Below are positions 1-10,117 of a stretch of 64,000 nucleotides of DNA, one piece after another. The first letter of the stretch is position 1. Every line of letters starts with the position of its first letter. The notes beneath the pieces are model-generated. The model made no database searches. It was not told where the DNA came from and saw only the letters and a program-made list of their open reading frames with translations. The DNA is from Alligator mississippiensis. Lineage: Eukaryota > Chordata > Crocodylia > Alligatoridae. The stretch covers positions 20,374,001 through 20,438,000 of the forward strand of contig NC_081831.1 of the NCBI RefSeq assembly GCF_030867095.1, given 5' to 3'. The position numbers were made by a program, and so were the translations under genes.

Positions 1-88
1 ATCTCCAAGCTAAAAGTGTGATAGGATGTCACTGAGAATGTAAATAAGTGAAAATCAGGAAAACAAAAGGTAGAGAAGGAAAGCGCGC

Positions 89-104
89 GGGGGGGGGGGG
101 GGGG
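89..104. repeat. G16 homopolymer
   Basis: Sixteen consecutive G after GCGCGC, at the left edge of Penelope-like element 1. Prone to length error and to G-quadruplex formation. Confidence 0.95.
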
Positions 105-886
105 AGCCAAAAGGTTAGTAAGAGAGACTCTACTGTGGTAATTTTCCAAGGTAGAACCATGAAGACTACATAAAAGAAGCCAGCAGACAACTCCCTGACA
201 CTACCTACTATAAAAAAACTAGAGGAAGATCCAACTCCCCTTTTTACCTCAAAACTTAAAACCACCATCACATCACTTCCATCTGAACTACACAAAAAAC
301 TTCAGATCCTGATTCCTCCACTACCCAATTCATGGACTTTTTATGTGCTCCCTAAAATCCCAAAACAAGGGACTCCGACAGACCTATCACTTCCAACCAC
401 AGAACCCTAATGGAAGAAATGCTAGGCTTCATTGAATGCATCCTAAACCGCTCATCAAAACTCAAAGACTGAGTTTTATCTGAGACACAACACATTTCCT
501 GTGAAAACTCAAAAACAGACCACCTTCCCAGGAATACCCTCCTGGTCCCCATGGATGTAACTAGCTTAGTGACACCAACATCCCATACCAGGATGGCATC
601 CAAGTCTGCCTCATGTATCCACAAGACTGAGATTACAGCTCTGAGTACACACATATCACTGAACTCATATACTTCATCCTCACACACAATAACTTCAGTT
701 TCAACAACCAGCACTTCCTCCAGACCATGGGCACAGCTATGGGCACCAAATTGGCCCCACAATATGCCAACCTTTTTATGGCCCACCTGGAAGAAGAATT
801 CCTTAAGCACTGCACTACACCCATGCTATACCTGAGATGCATAGATAACATCTTCATCATTTAGACCAAAACCTTTCAGTTTCTGA

Positions 887-1180
887 GGGCATTTATACAC
901 ATACCTTTTTGTCCCGCAATGCACTGGAGATCCGGCAGGTCAGAGCAGACTCAATTAACAGCATCTACTCCACGCACAAGCTGGTGTGCGCTGTGCTGCG
1001 TGCAGTTGTGTAAGTGGTGAAATGCTCATCAGTACGCAAAAAATGGCAGTAGTGTGCTTTTGAACTAAAACACCTCCAATGTGTTTTAGTTCAAAAGTGC
1101 ACCACCACCGCTTTCTCAGCACTAACACACGTTTTGCCACTTGTACACATGCTTTAGTGTATGTAGTTGTATAAGTGCCC
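887..1180. mobile_element. GGGC-ended MITE inserted in Penelope-like element 1
   Basis: The ends are GGGCATTTATACACATAC and, inverted, GGGCACTTATACAACTAC. The flanking TGA is present on both sides (884-886, 1181-1183). PLE copy 2 shows the unoccupied site (TCTGATTGATTTT near 36936-36950), proving insertion. A 3-bp target duplication and GGGC ends fit a PIF/Harbinger-like non-autonomous element, but the superfamily is inferred. No coding region. A perfect 17-bp inverted repeat lies inside. Confidence 0.75.
1057..1097. repeat. Perfect 17-bp inverted repeat with 7-base loop
   Basis: CTTTTGAACTAAAACAC at 1057-1073 is exactly complementary to 1081-1097, with loop CTCCAAT. It sits near the middle of the MITE and would form a stable hairpin. 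Confidence 0.9.
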
Positions 1181-2140
1181 TGATTGATTTCCACCAAAAA
1201 GTAAACAGCCATCATCCCTCCATCAGACTATTGCTTGTATTTTCTTTTTTGGATACCTTTATCAATATCCAAAATGGTAAAGTACAAACCACCCTATAAA
1301 AGAAACCCAGGGACCAACATACATATCTACACAGAAGCAGCACTCACCCTAAACACACCAAGAAAGCTCAAATTTACAACCAAGCCCATACCACCAAATT
1401 TGCATTGAGAAGAATACCCGTGATTGCCACCTCATGAATCTCAAAAGGGCATTCACCCAACAAGGACACTCCACAGTAGAGATGGATCGTGCTTTTGAAA
1501 GAGCCACCTGGATACCGTGTGAAGATTTGCTGCAGTACAAAAAGAAAATCCTCACAAATCGCACACCATTAGTTATGATGTGTCATCCATCCCTGGAATG
1601 TACATGGAAAATCTTCAAACAACTGCAACCCATACTAAAAGAAGACCCAATTCTTAAAGAGATCTCTCCAGAACCACCCACCCTAGCCCTTAAAAAAGCA
1701 CCAAACCTCGCCAACCTGGTCACCAGAAGTAAATTTCCTATGGCCCAAAGCACACTGAATAGATTCAGAACTTGCTGGGACAAAAAATGTAAAACCTGCC
1801 AACACCTCTCCACTACCCCCACAATAACTACCCCCACAACAGAACCATCACCATTCCTGGATCTTACAGCTACACCTCCAGAAATGTAATATATCTCATC
1901 CAGTGCACCAACTGTCCTGATGGAAAATATATAAAAGAAACCAAACAACAACTGCGCACCAGAATGAACGCTCACTGAAAATCTATCAAAGGCAAAAATA
2001 CACAACTACCTGTGGGTGCACACTTCTCACTAAATTTCTCAGTTCTAATCCTCAGAGAATTTACAAAACACCTTTCATAGACGAGCCTATGAACTTCACT
2101 TCATCAACTTCCTGGATACAAAAAATCATGAACTAAATAT

Positions 2141-2265
2141 GTATATGATGTATATTTAGCCTGATGAAGGGTATTTATACCCGAAAGTTTACAAAGAAGA
2201 ATTCTTCCAACTCTTTGAGTTGGTCTAATAAAAGATATCAGATTTACCCAAAGAACTGTGTCTGG
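2141..2265 (+). mobile_element. 125-bp Penelope-like 3'-tail insertion
   Basis: The piece carries TGATGAAGGGTATTTATACC and AGTTGGTCTAATAAAAGATA, the same terminal sequence seen at the 3' ends of both long PLEs. It is flanked by a 9-bp direct repeat, ACTAAATAT (2132-2140 and 2266-2274). In PLE copy 2 the equivalent site reads AACTAAATATAGACATTGG without the insert. It is therefore a 5'-truncated PLE copy inside another PLE. Confidence 0.85.
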
Positions 2266-2756
2266 ACTAAATATAGGCATTGGCTTTATGGCACATTATA
2301 ACCTCCCTGCCACCTGATAACTCCAGGTAACCTGTCTGTATCATACCAGCTACATTCTTCTTCTCCCTCACCCCACCTCACCTCCCCCTGTGCTTTCTCT
2401 CATAGTCTCACAGGGCCTCTGATCCCCCCTGCCATGCATTTGCATTTTCACAGACCAGCATTTTGCATACTGGCTTCCCTTCTACCCAGGAGAGAACACA
2501 AAGAAACAACAAACTCTCCCTGGGTGTTTCTACCCAAAAGCTTGCAAAGAATATTTTTTCCAACTATTTAGTTGGTCTAATAAAAGATATCATATTTACC
2601 TAAATAACCTTTCCTGCCATATCTGCAAATATCAGCACCACTTAAGACAATAAATGCAAGAAACATTGAAAGATGCATTGCATGCTAAGATATGGATTAG
2701 TGAAGGGCCTCCTGGCTTAGGCTTCATAGCATTTTCCTCACAAGTATGGTATAGGG

Positions 2757-2981
2757 CAAGGGTTGCTAAACAACAGCCCAGGGGCTGGATCCAGCCTGCA
2801 AAACCTTTGGATCTAGCTTGCAGATGTGGGAGCTCTGTGGCAGGGGGCTTCGGCTGCGGGTGATCTTTCCATGCTGCCACAGGGACAAGTAATAGCACCA
2901 TCTGCATCCTAGTACTTGCCCTTCTTTCTGACACAGGGCAGGTAATTCTGGCCTACGGCTGGAAAAGCTTGCCTACCTCTT
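2757..2981. mobile_element. Short hAT-like MITE
   Basis: The start is CAAGGGTTGCTAAACAACAG and the end GCTTGCCTACCTCTT, roughly inverted. Flanks GTATAGGG and GTGTAGGG agree at 7 of 8 bases, as for a hAT 8-bp duplication. Its text (GGGGCTGGATCCAGCCTGCA) resembles the other hAT-like pieces in the window. Confidence 0.55.
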
Positions 2982-2982
2982 G

Positions 2983-4732
2983 TGTAGGGTGTTAACACTG
3001 CTGTTACACAAATTTGTGTAATTATAGTGCTTCAGTTTAAAATTCTTCCTGGAAGAACCTCCTGGAGGTTTGATCCATTTGTTATTTTTCACTTTCTGAA
3101 CAGCTTTCTAATTCAGCAACTAACCTGGCTGCACTGAAATGCTGGATGAAGGGACTCCTACATGCAAGTCAGAATGTAAATTATGTAAGATGCTTTGGGA
3201 ATCGCCTGGCTAAAAAGTGTTGTACAGGTATCTTAGTCAAATCTCCACCTCCCACCCTCCCCACACCTCCTTTTTCAAGGATATAAAGGCTCTCCTCTAC
3301 TTATCTTTACAGGGGGAACATGACGTCATTAATTGCCTTGTTATGAAAGGTGGCAATGCATTCCTCTTTAAACTCAGTGAAGTTAATTTGGGAAACCTGG
3401 GACTCTTCTGTTCCTGCAAAGAACTGGTGACCTTGACCTCTGTGTGTCAAGGAAGTGACACCACCTTGGACCTGAATTTTCCTGTTAAAATAAAACAGAA
3501 GTTTGACCTGATCTTGATACTAGTTTTTCTTATATCCTTCTCCTTCCCCACCACTTTTTATTTGGCCTCCACTTTGCCGTCATCTCCCACCATTCTCCAT
3601 AACAAAAGGCAGCCCTTGTCAAGACCAACGCTCCATTTCCTGTCAAATTCATTAACACTTCATATTATCCTTAGTACAGTAGAGACTAAAAGCACAAGCA
3701 CATGCACACATTTTTTGGACCACGTTGCAAGATAACAACATACCTTTGCTGCCTTTTTTTTTTTTAACTAAAGTGCATTTCAGTAGCAAATACCCAACAG
3801 TATACTAGGCAGCTGAGATATGTTGGGAATAGTTTAAACCATATATTGCTAGGCTTTCAGAAGTGCCCACCTAGGTTGCCTATGCAAACAATGCAACATG
3901 AGTAACTGCATGCACAATCCACAAATTACATAGTGGGAAATGATGCCAGCAACTCTGTTTTGTAAGCACAGCAGAAGTGGTATAAGTACTTAGGCACACA
4001 CTTTTTTTATACACTTGCTTATAAAGCTATTGACAAAACCCTTTTTGAATCCAGTGTCTCTTAAAACTGCTTGTTAACTTTAAGGGTCATAGCCTCAGCT
4101 GTTGTAAAACGGTATAATTTCACTGGCTTCAGCGGAGCTACACAAATTGACATTTATATAAATTATTTTAAATGAACAGGGAATATTTAAATTAACATTT
4201 GCAAAGGAATAGAACAACTCTCTGCAGTATATTTCAACCAGTCTCCACTTTATTTTATTGTCCGTGTCAACAGTGTCTACTGTCTTTTTACTTAAAAAGT
4301 ATCAAAACTGGTATCTGGAGTGTATACATTACTGCCCCATCACTTTCCCACTCTGCACCACTATATCCTTATGCTACTTCAGTCTACAGACTCACTTGAT
4401 TGGTTTGTAGTTTGAGCCTTTAAAGGGAGCTACAGTCCCTCCTCCAGTGCCAACTACTAAATCTCCTGTCTTCAGCAAAAGCAAAGCTGTGAATCCCTAG
4501 GAGAGAACAGGATTAAAACACAATTATATTGAAGCAGCATTTCTATATTGATGCAGCCATGTTGAATAGCACAACAGAGTCGTTGTCATGCTCCCTGGGG
4601 CAGTCCTTACGTCATTCAAATATTGCTCTATTAGCATGCCTCCACTGCCAGGTAAAAAGTAGCATCTTCAAAATGAAAATGGAGAAAGCCTTTATTAGAT
4701 ATGGGTATATTAAGAGTTAGTGTAAAAATGTT
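2983..4732. other. No gene recognised
   Basis: AT-rich sequence. A run from 3311 to 3500 after a TTTACAG is open on the plus strand but matches nothing I know. A perfect TGACGTCA palindrome lies at 3321-3328. No reliable repeat or exon otherwise. Confidence 0.5.
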
Positions 4733-4740
4733 AAGGTGTA

Positions 4741-4792
4741 GCTCAGTTGGTCTAATAAAAGATATCACATCTACCCAAAGAACTTTGCCTGC
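4741..4792 (+). mobile_element. 52-bp Penelope-like tail insertion with 8-bp target duplication
   Basis: The insert contains AGTTGGTCTAATAAAAGATA and ends CTTTGCCTGC, the PLE 3'-end signature. It is bounded by AAGGTGTA at 4733-4740 and 4793-4800. The junction happens to create a tRNA A-box look-alike (TAGCTCAGTTGG), which is not a tRNA gene. Confidence 0.85.
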
Positions 4793-4949
4793 AAGGTGTA
4801 AAAGGAGCAATAGCACTGAGCCTACAGAGGTACTAGAACAAGAGTATGAATGCACAGCTTTACCCTATTGTAGCATACGATGTTATTGCCTAAATTCATC
4901 CTTTCATAGATTTTTTTCCTTTTAGATATTACAAAAGTACCTAAGAACT

Positions 4950-5530
4950 AACATTTACTGGGTCAGATCATAGATCCATCAAGCGCAGTATCCCATCTCA
5001 TGCAGCAGCAGAGAGGGGATGCTTTGGGGCGTGGAAAGAGAGGGAGGAAACAGCATGACCAGAATTTCCCACTCCCTGCTTCTCCCCCATTGCAGCGTTC
5101 AGCAGCCAGAGGTTTAGGAAGTTCTAATTTGGAGGCTGCACCCCAGTCTACCACGCTCCATATCTATTAATGGTCCTTTCCTCCAAGAACTGGCTTAGTC
5201 CCCTTTGAACTAGGTGAAGCTACCAGCCCCCTCAACTTCTTGAGGCAATGAATTCCACAGGTTAATCACTCACTGCGTGAAAAAGCATATCGTTGTTACT
5301 TTTAAGCCTACTATCCAGTACTTTCACCTCTGTCCCCTTATTCTAGCATTGCAAGAGACAGTAAATAATACATCTCTATTTACTTCATCTGCACCATTTA
5401 ATATTTTGTAAACCTCTATCATGTTCCCCCTCAAGTCTCTTTTTTCTAAGATGAAAAGTCCTAGTCTATTTAGTTTCTTCTCGTATGACAACTCCTCCAT
5501 ACCCCTGACCATCCTTGTTGCCCTACTGGA
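4950..5530 (-). mobile_element. CR1/L2-like LINE 3' fragment
   Basis: Reverse translation at 5324-5512 reads SYEKKLNRLGLFILEKRDLR then MIEVYKILNGADEVN, the C-terminal region of a LINE reverse transcriptase. The GGTCAGATCATAGATCCATC part at 4961-4980 belongs to the element's 3' region. It is old and truncated. Confidence 0.7.
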
Positions 5531-5689
5531 ACAATACAGTGTAGAATTCAGCCTAAACTTTCTTCCCCAAAACTATTAGTTTTTTTCTGTAGGACCCCAG
5601 TTCCCATGGTGCCAGAGAACCATTTTCTTCTTCCTTGTGTGGAGGGTGGGGTGAACGAGCCAGTCTCAGTGGGCCTGTAGCAGGAGCCC

Positions 5690-6745
5690 AAGGCCTGTTA
5701 CTGAAAAGGGGAAGGCACAGCAGGCTAGCCTAGCTGCCTACGTAGGCAGGCAGCTGGGCCAAGGCTAGTGGCACAGGAATTACCTGGGGGAGTAGTGCAG
5801 ATTTCCAGGCAACCAGAGGATAAAGGTTGCATGCAGACAGGCTAAACTGCAGCATGAGGGCCAAGCTGCCCGTTAGATGGAAGGAGAAACCCCTGTGTGG
5901 GACTGGGGTGTCACCTGACCAAAGGGGACACGGCTCCAGGGCAAATAAACCCAGCACCTGGAGGAAGGCACTCAATCAGGTCTGGTGCATTGCAGGGAAC
6001 AGCTCCAGGAGACATCCTGGCAAGCATCAAAACACCCTGAGAGCAGAGAGGCAAGAGCTCAAGGGAAGGAGGGCTGGCAAGACCTTTTTACCTGGAGTGG
6101 GAGAGGTTTTGTCTGAAAGCAGTGGTTTACATTTTGTCTTAGTTTTATACTGGAGGACTGAGTTGTGGCTGTGGGGGAGGTATGGAGGCCACAGGGGTGC
6201 TTGAGGAGCACCCACCTTAGAGCTTTGTCTGGATCATGGACTTGGGAGGACTACAGCTTTGCCTGGGTCAGGGACCCCAGGGGCCCAGCCCCTGGGAGGG
6301 TAAGGACCAGGCCAGGGAGGGTGAAGCCCCAACAGAGGCATTCAGGCCTGAGAGGGCTAAGTGTTGTGGTGCAGCCAGGTGGCCTGATACTACATACCAT
6401 CTGAGAGGCCTGGGCATGGCTAAGGGGGTAGACGGAGACCACAAACACAGTGCATAAGATGCCTGGTGTCCCAGGGCACCAATTGGGCCAGAAGAGCCAC
6501 AACAGATTGTTTGAAAGGCAAACAGGCAATGGACTGGACCCACTCTGGGCCTTCAGGGCAGTCTCCCAAACTGTTTGAGCAACATCAAGGTAGGGCAGAC
6601 AAAATAACAGGGAAAGCCCCCCTCCCCCGAGTGATTGGACTGAGCAGCAGCCACATGTCTACCAGGGGGTGCCACAGCACCTCTGGGCACAGGTCCTGTC
6701 ACATGGCCCTCAGGAATTGCTCAGCAAAGGGTTTCAATATGAGAT
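5690..6745 (+). mobile_element. LTR-like block
   Basis: GC-richer DNA with CACCTGACCAAAGGGGACAC, GGGCAAATAAACCC and GAGG repeats, resembling the better defined blocks at 22.3 and 30.5 kb. The ends are not resolved and no TG...CA pair with target duplication was found. The open frames in it are short and unrecognised. Confidence 0.35.
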
Positions 6746-6950
6746 GACAGATTAGTCCACCAAGGGTCCCTACTACCCTGGCAGAGAATGGGAAGAATTG
6801 GCTAAAGCACCAGACTGGAGACAGGAAATCAGCTGTGTCCCAAGGTGTGCATCAGATCTTACTTCATGTATTTTGGAAAGTCAGAATAGTTCTCTATGAG
6901 AAACTCAGGTTTTCTTTAGTTTAAACAATAATGTTTCTAGACTTCACAAT

Positions 6951-7196
6951 GGGCATGTCTATGCATCCACTAATGAGCAGTGCTTACTGTACATTTAGTA
7001 CTTACATAACTAAGTACTAAATAAATACGCAATAGGCTCCTGTACTGCACATTAGCACAATGACATGCTTTTTGTGATGCTTAATGCACAGTTGACTAAT
7101 ATGACTCTGCATTAGCATATTTGCATGGTTTTGCTGTGTGTGCTAATGCGCAATAAACTTAATCTACTGCTCATTAAGCATCTTGTAGATGTGCCC
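6951..7196. mobile_element. GGGC-ended MITE
   Basis: The 246-bp segment starts GGGCATGTCTATGCATCC and ends, inverted, GGGCACATCTACAAGATG. The interior is AT-rich with many GCATTAGCA-type words. Flanks AAT and ACT suggest a degraded 3-bp duplication. No coding region. Confidence 0.6.
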
Positions 7197-7709
7197 ACTG
7201 TGATGGAAAGCATTAAACTGTAACTTTTCTAAGGTCAAAAAACAGAAGGCAAATTAAAGAATCCAACATTTACTGGTTAAAAGAAAAGATTTTGAAGTTA
7301 ATCCCATGATTTTTGGGAACCACAGTTCATGACTCTTGAACAAGTGGTGCACTGTCTACAACTCCTGGTATTCCCAATGCATCTCTGAGGCAAATATTAG
7401 CCTGGCACAAGCACACTTTGTCACAAACAACAAGCCTGCAAGTCCTTAGCCTGGAGAGGACTGAGGCTCAGTTATGGATGTGAGGAGAAGCCCAGCCAGA
7501 GACAGAAATATCAAAGGCACTTTAATTTTTCACAACTGGACAAAATTGGAAGTATTCAATCTAGCATAGTTGTAAGCACTAGCAAACATCTGCATGGAAA
7601 CACATTTCTAACCTAACCCAATCTAGCCTAGACAGACTTGTTTATTTCTAATGAGTTGATTGGTTCCAGTAGCTTCTCTCACTTGATGTCACAGCACTCT
7701 GACATCATG

Positions 7710-8249
7710 GGGCGTGTTTAGATGAAACGGGGGCACTAAATTGAAGCAGCGGGTTTAAAAAAAAAATGCTTTAATTTAGGGCTGATTAAACCACCCGCTG
7801 ACTTACCTGCCTCTCCGGCAGGGAGGGGAGGGCAAGCTGCTGGTGGGTGGAGTGCTCCCTGGGCTGCAGGTGGGGGGGCTGGTGCTTCCCTCCGTGGCAG
7901 TGGCGGCCCTCCGCCCCAGGCAGCACCTGCCCACAGGCACCCAGCTCAGGCGGTCCCGGGGGCACCGCAGCCGTGTAGGGAAGCACCTGGCCCCTGCAGC
8001 TGAGGCAGGCAGGCTCTGGGTCGGGGGGGTGGGGGAAGATCAGGCTTGCCGCTTTTCTTGGCGTTTTAGTTTGCTGTTCCCCAAATCATTTAAGGCGCAT
8101 TACACTGCCGAATTTCTTACAGCGGCTGGAATTAATGCACAATAGCCCTCCAAGGCATGCAAACACCAACATCATAAAAGTGGTGCAAAAGCATTTAGCC
8201 CCACTTTAAAGTGTTGTGCACACACCTCTTGTTTTGTCTACACACGGCC
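7710..8249. mobile_element. 540-bp GGGC-type MITE with GC-rich centre
   Basis: The terminal sequences GGGCGTGTTTAGATGAAAC and, inverted, GGCCGTGTGTAGACAAAAC match at most positions. ATG flanks both ends (7707-7709, 8250-8252), consistent with a 3-bp duplication. The centre (7790-8050) is GC-rich and open on both strands but has no recognisable protein. Confidence 0.65.
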
Positions 8250-9779
8250 ATGGACATGATGCCTAATTGTGGAATGTCTCACACACTGGATTTTATACCA
8301 TCACCTAGAGAACAACAGCAGGAAGAAAGCCTGTTTTCATGCAAATGTTTTCAGCAAAAGAACAAGAACAAAGAAGGAAAATCAGAAAATATGATCCAGA
8401 AGCAGAACTGTTTCTAAACAGAATGTTTTTCAAAGTTTTCTATGAAGCATCAGCCGTTTTTTGAGTCCCCTGTTATCTGAGACCCATCAACTGTGCTTTT
8501 GATTTACTACTGCACAGCTCTTCCTGTAAAAAAAGCTCAGTTTCAAATGCCCTTTGGGTTTAAAGTTATAGCAGGTGGAGGCACTACAAATCAAACCTGT
8601 GACTGTGGAGAACATACACGATTACAGCTCTTGACTACCTGCTAATAAATTTGCACTTTTATGGCCCTCTCTGCACTACTTCAAGTTTCCTGGGTGTCAT
8701 GTTTTAATTTCCCTAATTTGAGATTGAAGTTGATACCACAAACAGTGAAAATTAAGCCTCCTTAAGTGGTCAAAATACATTGTTAGACCTGCCAATATTG
8801 GCATTTGATTTCAACACTGCCTTTGTAAGTGGGTTCCTCTCCTGTCAAGGCCCTTCTTTGAATCACCGCGAGTAAAGGCAGCTTTATAATCCACACTTGT
8901 TATTCATGAAGCCAAGCAGTTCATATTAATGATGCAATAAATACTCTGTTTTATATCCGTTTGCAGATGAAATGCGAAGCATGGTGGAGGGGTTAAAATT
9001 TCATCTTTTATTATTTACTTTTTACAAAAAGAAAACCACTCCTTTGAAGTATGCTGATTACAAAGAAAAATCCCAAACCAAATCAAGCCAGTCTATCTCC
9101 TCAATGAGATCCGCTCCTTTCTGTACCACTGCAATCTCTTCCAGACTTCTTTGCTACACTAAGGTCTTCCCCTTCAAATTCTTTTAAAGACATTTCTCCA
9201 ATGCAGACACTCCTGATAGTTCTTAGACTGTTCTTGCCAGTCACACACCTCACTTCTTACCTGCTTTACAGATGCTACTAAGCAAATGGGATTTCTCTGC
9301 TTGGAGAAAACATGCAGACACAGGATGAGAGTTCAAAAGACTTTTTAGAGTGTAGACCACAACCTAAGCTGAGGTCTCCAGATTTTTTTTTCAGTGGGTG
9401 GTAAACGTGAACTAAGGAAAGGTTTAATGTCACACCTAGGATAGAAAAGCTCTAGATTATTTCTTGTGTAAGCAAGAGGGGCAACATTATTGTCTTTGTT
9501 CTTCTATAAAGTGTGGCATGTCTTTGAGGTGCAGACCTTTCCTGCTGTGCTGCAGGAACCATGGCTTGTACTCCTCCCCAGTACAGACTGAAGGGTGGGA
9601 CTGACGTGCATGGGGACTATGATGTACCTCATAAAGCAATGGGGTAAGTGCTTGAGGAGATCCGAGGGGAATTCTGAAGTGGGATCTGAACTCTGGTTGT
9701 GGCTGCAAAGCTCAGCACTAACACAGCTCTGTCCTTTAATGGGGACACTGAGACTTGTGGCTACTACTCATGAAATCCT
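8250..9779. other. No gene recognised
   Basis: Mostly AT-rich unique-looking sequence. On the minus strand 9058-9144 encodes LEEIAVVQKGADLIEEIDW before a TAA, and the bases just upstream read KEFEGEDLSVAKKS in another frame. This looks like a frameshifted protein C-terminus, possibly a transposase relic, but I do not recognise it. Confidence 0.4.
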
Positions 9780-9970
9780 AGAAAAATGGGGAAGGAAGGA
9801 ACTTCAAAAGGTCATCTAGTCCCTCCCCCAGCTACAGGCTGATTTAACCCGTCCCAGACAAATATTTGTCTAACCTGTACTTGAAATCTTCCAGTGACAG
9901 CTTCCACAACCTCTCTAGGTAAACAGTTAAACACTCTTCCTAATGGAACAACAGTGATTGAGATAAGAGA
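9780..9970 (-). mobile_element. CR1-like 3' end
   Basis: The GAAGGAACTTCAAAAGGTCA and CATCTAGTCCCTCCCCCAG text, followed by a TTTGTCTAACCTGTACTTGA-type stretch, is the reverse complement of a CR1-family 3' region. Truncated and degraded. Confidence 0.65.
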
Positions 9971-10117
9971 ATAAATCAATTGTTGTGATGCAAATTCAGT
10001 TGTGTGCTCTAGGTTAACCGGGGTTCTCGCATGCAAGAGGCACCTCAGAACTGGAGAGGGATCCACACGGACATATACTTTCAGAAAGAATATCTTTCAT
10101 CATATTGTAAGAGTAAA

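Larger units (their letters stand above)
130..2617 (+). mobile_element. Penelope-like element 1 (RT + GIY-YIG relic)
   Basis: Plus-strand translation gives dispersed Penelope motifs: TFYVLPKIPKQGTP, NTLLVPMDVTSL, the TAMGTKLAPQYANLF block read across frames near 730-780, and CIDNIFII where RYIDDIF is expected. Further on are ITRSKFPMAQ and TCWDKKCKTCQHLS (about 1720-1810), then YLIQCTNCPDGKYIKET, a GIY-YIG endonuclease relic with its Gly changed to Lys. Stops and frameshifts are frequent and the catalytic Asp pair is damaged, so it is dead. A MITE (887-1180) and a short PLE tail (2141-2265) are nested in it. The 3' terminus is placed at the tail motif AGTTGGTCTAATAAAAGATA near 2570-2590. Confidence 0.85.

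Noticed and set aside
352..810. 152-codon minus-strand open frame
   Set aside because: It is the complement of Penelope reverse transcriptase sequence on the plus strand.
3217..3735. 172-codon plus-strand frame after a TTTACAG
   Set aside because: No family recognised, no matching donor or neighbour exon, and the last third is low complexity.
4738..4760. tRNA A-box look-alike TAGCTCAGTTGG
   Set aside because: Created by the junction of a target duplication and a Penelope tail; no B-box or cloverleaf follows.
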